Source of the DNA: Candidatus Omnitrophota bacterium
GTDB taxonomy: Bacteria > Omnitrophota > Gorgyraeia > 2-02-FULL-51-18
DNA length: 47,750 nucleotides
Direction of reading: 5' to 3'
NCBI GenBank assembly: GCA_016197155.1
Contig: JACPWF010000026.1
Span: forward strand, 1-47,750
In this document: positions 33,470-41,199 of the stretch, in pieces
Numbering within the stretch: position 1 is the first letter of the stretch
Layout: each line of letters begins with the position of its first letter
The notes under the pieces: model-generated
The model's input: only the letters and a program-made list of their open reading frames with translations
What the model was told of the DNA's origin: nothing
Database searches by the model: none
Translations under genes and position numbers: made by a program

Positions 33470-34030
33470 GCGCTTAAAGAGCCGGTGCTCGATTTTCAAA
33501 AGGTCGAACACCCGCCCGATCGTGAAATCCACCATGGCCTCGACGGTTTTCGGCTTGTGGTAAAAAGCCGTCGTCGCGGGCACGATGTGCACGCCGATTT
33601 GAGAAAGTTCCAGCAAATTTTTCAAATGAATGGGGCTTAAGGGGCTCTCGCGCGGCACGAGAATAAGCGGCCTTTTCTCTTTAATGGAAACGCTTGCCGC
33701 GCGGTGAATGAGATTCATCGTCACGCCGTGCGCAATGGCGCCAACCGTCGACATACTGCAGGGAATAACGACCATCGCGTCCATCGGCGCGGACCCGCTT
33801 GAAATCCTCGCCGCGAAATCGTCGGCCCTGGCGATAAAAAGCCTTTTTGAATTTTTATAATGCGCGCGGAACGCGCCGCGCCGCATCCCCATTTCCTCCT
33901 CAAGCACCGCCTCGCCGCCGGGGCTGATGACGACGTGCGCCTGGTGTCCCGCATTCAGGAGAAACCGCACAAAGCGTTCCCCCAGCATCGCGCCGCTGGC
34001 GCCCGTTATCCCCACGATGATTTTTTTCAA
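33449..34030 (-). CDS. UbiX-like flavin prenyltransferase (menaquinone MqnM role)
   Basis: A protein of 193 residues from the TTG at 34030, which gives a TTGA overlap with the prenyltransferase stop and has GGAG upstream. IIVGITGASGAMLGERF (~5-21), VVIPCSMSTVGAIAHG (~88-103) and LVPRESPLSPIHLKNLL (~124-140) are the UbiX blocks. The enzyme prenylates FMN to make prenyl-FMN, the cofactor of the UbiD-like decarboxylase encoded two genes upstream. In futalosine-pathway organisms this pair performs the late decarboxylation of 1,4-dihydroxy-6-naphthoate derivatives. Confidence 0.92.
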   Translation of the reverse strand: MKKIIVGITGASGAMLGERFVRFLLNAGHQAHVVISPGGEAVLEEEMGMRRGAFRAHYKNSKRLFIARADDFAARISSGSAPMDAMVVIPCSMSTVGAIAHGVTMNLIHRAASVSIKEKRPLILVPRESPLSPIHLKNLLELSQIGVHIVPATTAFYHKPKTVEAMVDFTIGRVFDLLKIEHRLFKRWRQDAE

Positions 34031-34875
34031 CGGAACATCTCCATGAATGTGAAAACGAACAGCAATATCCCAATCCACCCGTTCACGTTAAAAAACGCCG
34101 TGGGGATCCGCGAAAGATCGCCGTCTTTCACGAGCCAATGCTCGAAGGCCAAAAGCCCCGCGACCAGCAAAGTCCCCGCGACGTAAATGATCCCGAGGCC
34201 CGCCACCCAGCCGAACACGATCAAAAAGAAAACGGTGAGGGCGTGACAAACCCGCGCGACCCGCACCGCGTGCGTGGCTCCAAACCGGACCGGCACCGAA
34301 TGCAGTCCGTGCGCCCGGTCAAAATCCACGTCGAGCAGGCTGTAGAGAATGTCAAAGCCGGCCACCCAAAAAAGCACCGCAAACGCGAGCGGCACCGGCA
34401 TCCACGAAAAAGCTCCGGTCACCGCAATCCACCCGCCCATCGGCGCAATGGCCAGCACAAGCCCCAGCGCAAAATGGCTCAAAAAACTGAAGCGTTTCAC
34501 AAAATGGTAGCCCGAAAATAAAAAGAGAGCCAGGAATGAAAGCTGGAAACAGAGTCTATTCAGCATAAACGCGGATAAAAAAAAGATGAGAACGGACGCC
34601 GCGACGGCCGCCCATGAAACAGCGGCCGGGATCTCGCCGGTGACGCTCGGCCGCGCCTTGGTCCGGGGATTGAGCGCGTCGATTTTGAGATCGATGAGGC
34701 GATTCAAAGTCATCGCCGCCGTCCGCGCGGCGACCATCGCCAGCGTCACCCAGAAAAATTTGCCAAAACCCGGCCACGCGCGCAAGGGCAGGATCATCCC
34801 CAGATACGCGAACGGCAGCGCGAACGCCGTGTGCTCGAATTTGATGAGTTCGAGAAAACTTTTAACTTTTTTCAA
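34027..34875 (-). CDS. UbiA-like prenyltransferase (menaquinone MqnP role)
   Basis: A protein of 282 residues from the TTG at 34875, supported by AAGGAG seven to eight bases ahead. About eight membrane helices. The two prenyl-diphosphate-binding motifs are NxxxDxxxD in NRLIDLKID and YxxxDxxxD in YSLLDVDFD. It attaches a polyprenyl chain to the naphthoate intermediate in the membrane. It is flanked by UbiD-like and UbiX-like genes, the expected order for the late futalosine pathway. Longer upstream frames lie inside the UbiD-like gene and were rejected. Confidence 0.9.
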   Translation of the reverse strand: MKKVKSFLELIKFEHTAFALPFAYLGMILPLRAWPGFGKFFWVTLAMVAARTAAMTLNRLIDLKIDALNPRTKARPSVTGEIPAAVSWAAVAASVLIFFLSAFMLNRLCFQLSFLALFLFSGYHFVKRFSFLSHFALGLVLAIAPMGGWIAVTGAFSWMPVPLAFAVLFWVAGFDILYSLLDVDFDRAHGLHSVPVRFGATHAVRVARVCHALTVFFLIVFGWVAGLGIIYVAGTLLVAGLLAFEHWLVKDGDLSRIPTAFFNVNGWIGILLFVFTFMEMFR

Positions 34876-36328
34876 TCCCCAGCTCCTTCCACATCCCGTC
34901 CACTTTCTCTTTCGTCGCCGCGTCCATCGCGATTTCCTCGGGCCACACGCGCGCGTAACCTTCTTCTTTTGTTTTGGCCGTCGCGTCGATGCCCACCTTG
35001 GATCCAAAATCGCGCGCGGGGGCGGCGTGATTCAGCGTGTCCACCGGCCCCTCGACAAAAAAGAGATCGCGCTTGGGATCAATGTTATTGAACACCGCAA
35101 GCGCCACGGCCGGGAGGTCGTGCACGTTCACATTTTCATCCACCACAATCACCACCTTGGTAAAGGAAAGCTGTCCAAGTCCCCACACCGCGTGCGCGAC
35201 CTTCCGCGCCTGAAACGGATAATTTTTTTGAATGGAAACAATCACGGCGTTATTAAACGTCCCCTCCATCGGGAAATTCATGTCTTTTATTTCCGGAATC
35301 TGCTTTTGCAATACCGGTAAAAATGTCCTCTCAATCGCTTTGCCCATGTAATAATCCTCCATTGGGGGCTTGCCCACAATCGTCGTCAAATAGATCGGGT
35401 CGGTTCTCGTGGTGATGCATTGAATGTGGAACGCGGGAAAGCGCTCGACCGGCGTGTAAACGCCCGTGTGGTCGCCGAACGGCCCCTCGTCGCGAAGATC
35501 GTCCGGGTCCACGGTGCCTTCGAGGACGATCTCGGCTTCAGCCGGCACTTCGACATCGACGGTCTTGCATTTCACGAGTTCGACGGGCGCGCGGCGTAAA
35601 AACCCGCTGAACAAAAGTTCGTCGAGACCGTAGGGCAGAGGGACCACCCCTGAAAAAACTGTCGCCGGGTCCGCGCCGATGACGACCGCGACCTCCATTT
35701 TTTTCTGCCGGCGCCTGTATTTTTCCGAATGAATGGCGCCGTCTTTCTGCGTCTGCCAGTGCAGACCCGCGGTCCGGTCATCGTAAACCTGCATGCGGTA
35801 GACGCCGACGTTGCGCTGGCCGGTGTCCGGGTCCTTCGTGAACACAAGCGGCAGGGTGATGAATCGCCCCGCGTCATGCGGCCAGCATTTTAAAATGGGA
35901 ATGTCAGAAAGTTTTAAATTTTCTTTTAAAATAATTTCCTGACAGGCCCCGATCGAAACAATTTTTGGGGGAATTTTTGATAAATCAAACAGCTCGCCGA
36001 AAAGTTTTATTTTCTTCCCCAACCCCTCCGGCATTTTTTGCATCGAAAGAAGCGCTGAAATTCTTTGCGCGGCGTCTTCCACATTTTGCGAACCCATCGC
36101 CATCGCCATTCGTTTACAAGAACCGAACGCGTTGATGAGCACCGGCATCTTCGAGCCTTTCACCTTCTCAAAAAAAAGAGCCTTTCCCCCGCCGGGCATT
36201 TTGGAAACACGGCTGGTAATTTCGGTAATTTCTAAAATGGGATCGACCAGCGCCGAGACGCGAACAAGCTCGCCGGCCGATTCGAGAGCTTTGACAAACT
36301 CCCGAAGATTTTTATAACCTTTTTTCAC
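34862..36328 (-). CDS. UbiD-like prenyl-FMN decarboxylase (menaquinone MqnL role)
   Basis: A protein of 488 residues, full length for UbiD. The GTG at 36328 has GAGGA eight bases upstream, and this site is part of the palindromic repeat at 36333-36377. Hallmarks are RVSALVDPILEITEIT (~23-38), INAFGSCKRMAMAMG, IGADPATVFSG and DEGPFGDHTGVYTP (~280-293) with the catalytic Glu and prenyl-FMN contacts. It decarboxylates the aromatic ring of the menaquinone precursor with the cofactor made by the UbiX-like enzyme. The gene overlaps ubiE by 17 bases. Confidence 0.92.
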   Translation of the reverse strand: MKKGYKNLREFVKALESAGELVRVSALVDPILEITEITSRVSKMPGGGKALFFEKVKGSKMPVLINAFGSCKRMAMAMGSQNVEDAAQRISALLSMQKMPEGLGKKIKLFGELFDLSKIPPKIVSIGACQEIILKENLKLSDIPILKCWPHDAGRFITLPLVFTKDPDTGQRNVGVYRMQVYDDRTAGLHWQTQKDGAIHSEKYRRRQKKMEVAVVIGADPATVFSGVVPLPYGLDELLFSGFLRRAPVELVKCKTVDVEVPAEAEIVLEGTVDPDDLRDEGPFGDHTGVYTPVERFPAFHIQCITTRTDPIYLTTIVGKPPMEDYYMGKAIERTFLPVLQKQIPEIKDMNFPMEGTFNNAVIVSIQKNYPFQARKVAHAVWGLGQLSFTKVVIVVDENVNVHDLPAVALAVFNNIDPKRDLFFVEGPVDTLNHAAPARDFGSKVGIDATAKTKEEGYARVWPEEIAMDAATKEKVDGMWKELGIEKS

Positions 36329-37103
36329 GCGGGATTCCTCGCTTCGCCTGCCTGCCGGCAGGCAGGCTCGGAATGACGGGCGGGGGTTTAACCGCCCGGT
36401 AAAGCCGGATCGCCCCCAGGAGAAAGGAGCGCGCGTGAATGTCCCGGAAGCCCGCCGCTTCCAGCTTCGATGTCAATTCATCCGCTTTCAAAAAACGGCG
36501 CGCGGATTCGGTCAAATAAAAAGCCGGATAATCCCGGCCAAACAACATTTTTCCGAAAAACACCGCGACGGTGTTGAGGTACACCCGCCACAAAAAAAGA
36601 AACGCCTTGTGATCCGGCTCCGTGAAATCCAGAAAACTGATTTCCCCGCCCGGCCTCAAGGATTCAAAAACGCCTTTCAGGATCCGGCCGATATTTTCGT
36701 ATAAATTTCTTAAGACAAATCCGGAGACCACCAGGTCATAGGGGGCCGTCCCAATCGGCAGGTCTTCGGCTTTGGCCTGAATGAAATGGAGCCGGCCGCC
36801 TTTGCCGTTTAACCGCGAATATTCATACCGCTTTCTGGCAAGGGCCAGCATGCGGGATGAGAAATCAAGACCCGTCACCTCGCCGGCCGGTCCCGTCTTC
36901 GCCGCCGCCAGAATCGCCAGGTCCCCCGTCCCACAGCCCAGGTCCAGCACCCGCATGCCCTTTTTGACCGGTTCGAGAGCGGCCTTGCGCCATCTGCCTG
37001 CCATTCCAAGACTTGTGAGATGATTGAAAAGGTCATAACGCCCGGCTAGGCGGTCAAACATATTTTGAATGTAGGAAGAATCGGGATTTTTATGGGGGTT
37101 CAC
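36312..37103 (-). CDS. menG: UbiE/MenG-type quinone C-methyltransferase with repeat-derived tail
   Basis: A protein of 263 residues from the GTG at 37103. SAM-binding VLDLGCGTGDLAIL (~52-65), GLDFSSRMLALAR and VSGFVLRN (~130-137) are diagnostic of UbiE/MenG, which methylates the demethylmenaquinone ring. The natural enzyme probably ends near RAVKPPP. The last ~21 residues (VIPSLPAGRQ, then AKRGIPREKRL) are encoded by a palindromic repeat, so the tail is an insertion product and unlikely to be catalytic. It is the first gene of the menaquinone block, divergent from the diguanylate cyclase with a 41-base shared gap. No clear minus-strand promoter is visible; TTGTTC-18-TATTTT is a weak possibility. 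Confidence 0.92.
   Translation of the reverse strand: MNPHKNPDSSYIQNMFDRLAGRYDLFNHLTSLGMAGRWRKAALEPVKKGMRVLDLGCGTGDLAILAAAKTGPAGEVTGLDFSSRMLALARKRYEYSRLNGKGGRLHFIQAKAEDLPIGTAPYDLVVSGFVLRNLYENIGRILKGVFESLRPGGEISFLDFTEPDHKAFLFLWRVYLNTVAVFFGKMLFGRDYPAFYLTESARRFLKADELTSKLEAAGFRDIHARSFLLGAIRLYRAVKPPPVIPSLPAGRQAKRGIPREKRL
36333..36377. repeat. Nested palindromic repeat in the end of ubiE
   Basis: An outer element reads GATTCCTCGCTTCG on the left and CTCGGAATGAC on the right; its arms ATTCC (36334-36338) and GGAAT (36370-36374) are complementary. Between them sits a perfect 22-base palindrome (36346-36367) with core CCTGCCTGCCGGCAGGCAGG. The two parts look like separate dispersed elements, one inserted in the other. 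On the minus strand the element codes for the tail of UbiE and contains the GAGGA site used by the UbiD-like gene. A seven-base hairpin follows at 36377-36398 (CGGGCGG/CCGCCCG). Confidence 0.75.
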
Positions 37104-37109
37104 GGGTTT

Positions 37110-37138
37110 TTGGTATTCGAATGAAAATATGGTAATAT
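37110..37138 (+). promoter_or_regulatory. Leaderless-type promoter of the diguanylate cyclase
   Basis: Plus strand: -35 TTGGTA (37110-37115), 17-base spacer, -10 TAATAT (37133-37138) with extended -10 TGG, six bases (CTTACT), then the ATG at 37145. The predicted first transcribed base is the A of the ATG. No Shine-Dalgarno sequence is present. Confidence 0.7.
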
Positions 37139-37144
37139 CTTACT

Positions 37145-38320
37145 ATGGAACAAGTTAGATTACAAGAAGAACTGAAGAAAACCCGTCAGGAACTTCTCCT
37201 TCTTTACGAAATCGGGAACCTCATCCGGACCACCCTTCTTCTGGACGAGGTGATTTACCTCATCCTGAGCGCGGTCACCAGCCACGAGGGGCTCGGCTAC
37301 AACCGCGCGATTTTTTTCATGGTGGACGAGGCGGGCACTCAGCTCGAGGGGAAAATGGGTATCGGCCCCACTCACCCCGAGGCCGCGCCCATGGTCTGGA
37401 AGATGATCGAGGAAAATAAAATCACGCTCGAAGGCCTGCTCGATGTTTATCACAAGGCCGGCAAAAAAATCGACGTGGAGCTGAATAAAATCGTCCGCCA
37501 GATCCGCATGCCCATCGAGAAAAGTTACGGGGTTTTGGCCAAAACCGTGATCCATGACGAGCCCCGCCTCATTTCAAGCGCGGAGGCCAACCACGAGCTC
37601 TGTGACCTCCGCCTCCAGAATCTCGGCATCGGGCAATTCGCGGTCGTTCCGCTCCGCGGCAAGGACCAGGTGATCGGGGTCCTCCTCATCGACAACGTCA
37701 CCACCAAAAAACCCATTGATGAAAACGACGTGCGCGCGCTCCTCATGCTCGCCAACCACGCGGGCCTGGCGGTCGAAAACGCCAAAAGTTACAGCGAGGT
37801 CATGGTCAATTCCCAGCAGGACTCTCTCACCAAACTCTGGAACCACGGCCATTTTCAAAAACTCCTCATCGAATCCATCGGCCACGCCAAGGCCACCTCG
37901 AGGCCCCTCAGCATCATCGTCTTTGACGTGGATGATTTTAAATCCTACAACGACACCTACGGACACCTGGCGGGAGACAAGGCGCTCGAGCGGATTTCCG
38001 CGATCGCCAAAACCGTGGTGCGGCGAATCGATGACGTGGCGCGGTACGGCGGGGAAGAATTTGCGGTGGTCCTGCCGGGGACGACAAAACCGGAGGCGCT
38101 GAAACTGGCCCGGCGTTTAAAAGACGTGGTCCACACTCAAACCGCCCGGGAAGCCGGACTGCGGCGCAAGATCACGATCTCGGCGGGGATCGCCTCCTAC
38201 CCCGAGGATGCCGAAGACAAGGACAAACTCATCTTTTGCGCCGACGGCGCGCTCTACGAAGCCAAGCGGACCGGCAAAAACAAAGTCTGCGCGTATAAAA
38301 AACCGGCCCCGCAAAAATAA
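37145..38320 (+). CDS. Diguanylate cyclase with GAF-like sensor domain
   Basis: A protein of 391 residues. A short N-terminal coiled coil (1-20) is followed by a GAF-like domain (~22-215; ends VRALLMLANHAGLAVENA) and a GGDEF domain (~222-388). The active-site loop is GGEEF at 302-306, metal-binding DVDDFK at 261-266, and the inhibitory RxxD site is RRID (293-296), five residues before the loop. The enzyme should therefore make cyclic di-GMP and be feedback-inhibited. The GAF ligand is unknown. It is the only complete plus-strand gene and converges on smc with four bases between the stops. Being next to polysaccharide genes, it could control exopolysaccharide or motility, but this is inference. 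Confidence 0.93.
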   Translation: MEQVRLQEELKKTRQELLLLYEIGNLIRTTLLLDEVIYLILSAVTSHEGLGYNRAIFFMVDEAGTQLEGKMGIGPTHPEAAPMVWKMIEENKITLEGLLDVYHKAGKKIDVELNKIVRQIRMPIEKSYGVLAKTVIHDEPRLISSAEANHELCDLRLQNLGIGQFAVVPLRGKDQVIGVLLIDNVTTKKPIDENDVRALLMLANHAGLAVENAKSYSEVMVNSQQDSLTKLWNHGHFQKLLIESIGHAKATSRPLSIIVFDVDDFKSYNDTYGHLAGDKALERISAIAKTVVRRIDDVARYGGEEFAVVLPGTTKPEALKLARRLKDVVHTQTAREAGLRRKITISAGIASYPEDAEDKDKLIFCADGALYEAKRTGKNKVCAYKKPAPQK

Positions 38321-38324
38321 TCCG

Positions 38325-41060
38325 CTACACCAATACTTCTTTTTTATTCCCGGACGCCGCGCCGTTCTCGACGGATTTTTCCGAAAATCGCACCGAGACG
38401 ATCCGGCTCACGCCGTTCTCGGCCATCGTGATGCCGTACAGCGCGTCGGCGAGGCTCATCGTGCGCTTGTTGTGCGTGATCAAAATAAACTGCGAGCGGG
38501 CGATGAATTCCTTCAGAACCCCGCAAAACCGGTCGACGTTGGCCTCGTCGAGGGGCGCGTCGATTTCGTCGAGCACGCAAAAGGGGCTCGGCTTCACTTT
38601 GAAGAGCGCGAATAAAAGGGCCGTGGCTGTGAGCGATCTTTCCCCTCCCGACAAAAGCGAGATCGACTGAAGTTTTTTTCCGGGAGGCCGCGCGACGATC
38701 TCGATGCCGCTTTCCAGGACCTGGTCCTCGTCCAAAAGCAAAAGCTCCGCCGTCCCCCCTCCGAACAGAAGCCGGTAGATCTCCGTGAAATTTTTTTGAA
38801 CCTTCGCGAACGTGTCCACAAAAAGCTCTTTTGTCGTGCGGTTGATCTTTAAGATCGCTTTGTGAATGTCTTCCTTGGCCTGGACGAGGTCGCGCTCCTG
38901 CTGGGTGAGAAATTCGACGCGCGCGCGCAGTTCGTCAAATTCGTCGATCGCGACGAGATTCACCGGCCCCATCTTTTGCAGTTTCTCGCGCTGGGCCTGG
39001 ATCTGGGCCTTGGCCTCCTCGGCGTTCCACTCTCCCTCCAAAGATTCGGCGGCGGCGAGGTCCACCTGATAGGCGTTGAAAATCCTCTCCTTTAAACGGT
39101 CGGTCTCAAAGCGGATCTGGGCGTTTTCCATCTGAAACGCGTGGACTTTCTCGCGGGACACTTTTAAAAATTCGTTCTTCTCCTGCCGCGCGGCCTCGTC
39201 TTCCTCGAGCCGTGACGCGGCCTCGCGGTGAACCTTCGCGGCTTCCTCTCTGCGCGCCAAAAGGCCGTCGCGCGTCTGACCGAGCCGGGCGACCTCTTCC
39301 TCGAGCGACCGGCTCTCGGCCTCAAGCGTCTCCTTCTTGGAAACCGATTCGCGGATCTGATTCTCATGGCTCCGGAGTTCATTTTCCTCATTCAAAACGG
39401 ATTCGAGAATCCAGTTTCTGTCTTTCTCGATTTTTTCGCGCTTGGCCGAGGCGTGGCCCTGCGCGATGCGGGCCTCGGCCAGACGCACGATCCTTTTTTC
39501 TTTTTCGGCTGAATGTTCTTTCATCCCCCCGCGCAGGGCCGCGATGGCTTGGACCAGACGCGCCTCCTCCTCCGCCAGCGCCGCGAGCGTATTTTTCAAT
39601 TCCCCGACCGGCGCGCGCGGGACCGACAACTCCGTCGAGGGGGCCTCTCCCGTCCATTCGGCGCGCGCGCGGAGAATCTCTTCGGCAAAATTCCGGATCT
39701 CGGACTCGAGGCGCCCGAGAAATTCTTCGGAAACGCGCGCAAAACCCAGGAGAGCATTTTTGAATTGAACCAGCTTGGGGTGTAAAGCGTCATGGAGCGA
39801 GCACTCTTTCGCGAGCGCCTCGGCGGCCATCTCGGACCTCGCCTCGGCCCTGGCCATTTCTCCCTGGACGGGCGCCCGGCGGGCGGCAATGGCCGAGAGC
39901 GCCTTTTCAGCCGTCTCGAGTTCGGCATCGGCGCCGCGCGCGCGCTCTTCAAACGACGCGAAATCCCGCTCGAGGGCATCCAGCGCCGAACGGCCCTCGC
40001 GTTCCTCGAAGCCAAGGGCCTCCCATTCACTTTCGAGGCGGGCGTGTTCGGTTTTAAATTCTTCGACGCGCCTTTTGGAAATCTGAATCTGCCGCGAAAG
40101 ATTGTCCGTGCGCTCGCACAGCTCGCCCACGCGCTCGCGGTTTAAAAGGATCCGGTCCTGATGCCGGCGGATCGCCGCGCTCGCGGAAACTTCCTCGGAC
40201 TGGCAGGCCGTGAGCGTTTCGGCGGCGCGCCTCAACTCCTCGCGGCCTTCGCGTGTTTTCTTCTCGAAATCCTCGGAATCCCTGAGGCACTCTTTTTCCC
40301 GGGCCTCCAAAACCTCGAGCTCCGTCTCTTTTTCCTTTCGCCGGCGCTCAAATAAAATGAATTCCCGGGAAGCGACGGCCAGCTCCATTTTTTTCAACTT
40401 TTCAAATTCCGCCTTGTACTGCTCGGCCTTTTTCGCCTGGCGCTCGACCGACCCGATCTGGCGCTTGACCTCGGCGATGATGTCGTTCACGCGCAAAAGA
40501 TTCGCCTCGGTCTGCTCGAGTTTCCGGAGGGCCTCTTTCTTTCTCGATTTGTATTTCGTGATGCCGGCGGCCTCTTCAAAAATGATGCGCCGGTCTTCGG
40601 GCTTGGAGCTGAGGATGAGGTCCATTTTCCCCTGTTCGATGATGGCGTAACTTTCGGTGCCGATCCCCGTGCCCATCAGGAGGTCTTGAATGTCGCGCAG
40701 GCGGACGGTGTTTTTATTGAGGAGATACTCACTCTCGCCGGAACGGTAAAGCCGCCGCGCGATCGTGACCTCTTCATAATCAATGGGAAGGATTTTGGAT
40801 TCGTTGGAAAGAGTGAGGGAGACTTCGGCGAAATTGACCGGGTCGCGGGCGGCACTGCCGTTAAAGATCACGTCCTCCATCAGGCCCCCGCGCAAGGATC
40901 GCGCGCTTTGCTCGCCCAGCACCCAGCGGATCGCGTCGGCGACGTTGGACTTGCCACAGCCGTTGGGGCCGACGATGGCGGTCACCCCGGGTTCAAATTT
41001 GATCAGGGTTTTTTCGGCAAAGGACTTAAAACCGACGAGTTCCAAACTTTTGAAGTGCAT
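38325..41060 (-). CDS. smc: SMC-family chromosome segregation ATPase lacking a hinge
   Basis: A protein of 911 residues; typical bacterial SMC has about 1,150-1,200. The N-terminal head has Walker A GPNGCGKSN (31-39) and IEQGKMDLIL (141-150). The C-terminal head has the signature LSGGERS (~803-809), Walker B FCVLDEID (827-834) and the H-loop histidine in ITHNKRT (~863). Coiled coils run ~170-465 and ~485-735. Where a hinge of ~120-150 residues with conserved glycines should lie, there is only a short break (~468-485, EWTGEAPSTELSVPRAPV). The frame is continuous, so this is not a simple frameshift. scpA and scpB are not adjacent. The gene has its own leaderless-type promoter. Confidence 0.88.
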   Translation of the reverse strand: MHFKSLELVGFKSFAEKTLIKFEPGVTAIVGPNGCGKSNVADAIRWVLGEQSARSLRGGLMEDVIFNGSAARDPVNFAEVSLTLSNESKILPIDYEEVTIARRLYRSGESEYLLNKNTVRLRDIQDLLMGTGIGTESYAIIEQGKMDLILSSKPEDRRIIFEEAAGITKYKSRKKEALRKLEQTEANLLRVNDIIAEVKRQIGSVERQAKKAEQYKAEFEKLKKMELAVASREFILFERRRKEKETELEVLEAREKECLRDSEDFEKKTREGREELRRAAETLTACQSEEVSASAAIRRHQDRILLNRERVGELCERTDNLSRQIQISKRRVEEFKTEHARLESEWEALGFEEREGRSALDALERDFASFEERARGADAELETAEKALSAIAARRAPVQGEMARAEARSEMAAEALAKECSLHDALHPKLVQFKNALLGFARVSEEFLGRLESEIRNFAEEILRARAEWTGEAPSTELSVPRAPVGELKNTLAALAEEEARLVQAIAALRGGMKEHSAEKEKRIVRLAEARIAQGHASAKREKIEKDRNWILESVLNEENELRSHENQIRESVSKKETLEAESRSLEEEVARLGQTRDGLLARREEAAKVHREAASRLEEDEAARQEKNEFLKVSREKVHAFQMENAQIRFETDRLKERIFNAYQVDLAAAESLEGEWNAEEAKAQIQAQREKLQKMGPVNLVAIDEFDELRARVEFLTQQERDLVQAKEDIHKAILKINRTTKELFVDTFAKVQKNFTEIYRLLFGGGTAELLLLDEDQVLESGIEIVARPPGKKLQSISLLSGGERSLTATALLFALFKVKPSPFCVLDEIDAPLDEANVDRFCGVLKEFIARSQFILITHNKRTMSLADALYGITMAENGVSRIVSVRFSEKSVENGAASGNKKEVLV

Positions 41061-41066
41061 GGGCTG

Positions 41067-41095
41067 AATTTACATTATCTTGCGTGCGGAGTCAA
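41067..41095 (-). promoter_or_regulatory. Leaderless-type promoter of smc
   Basis: Minus strand: -35 TTGACT (41095-41090), 17-base spacer, -10 TAAATT (41072-41067), six bases (CAGCCC), then the ATG at 41060. The predicted first base is the A of the start codon. Confidence 0.7.
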
Positions 41096-41117
41096 TAGAA
41101 ACACAAGATATGGGGGC

Positions 41118-41194
41118 GAAAACAGAAATCAGCGGACAGAGGACAGCGACGCTTTACCCTTCCTGATTTCTGTTTTCTGACTACTGATTTCTGT
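41118..41194. repeat. AT-rich inverted and direct repeats between smc promoter and fabI
   Basis: A perfect 15-base inverted repeat, GAAAACAGAAATCAG (41118-41132) and its complement (41163-41177), encloses a 30-base loop. A third copy of the arm core, CTGATTTCTGT, lies at 41184-41194 in direct orientation. The loop also holds GGACAG twice. The element fills most of the only long gene-free gap (41096-41199). It follows the fabI stop, so it might end that transcript, but the stem is AT-rich and the loop large. Confidence 0.6.
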
Positions 41195-41199
41195 CTTTA

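Noticed and set aside
36377-36399. Hairpin CGGGCGG/CCGCCCG as an intrinsic terminator
   Set aside because: It lies within the ubiE coding frame and no T-run follows on either strand.
37104-37160. A minus-strand promoter for ubiE in the divergent gap
   Set aside because: The best match (TTGTTC-18-TATTTT) is weak and its -35 lies inside the diguanylate cyclase codons.
41118-41177. The inverted repeat as a confident intrinsic terminator
   Set aside because: The stem is AT-rich, the loop is 30 bases and the T-run is only four bases, so only a repeat is called.
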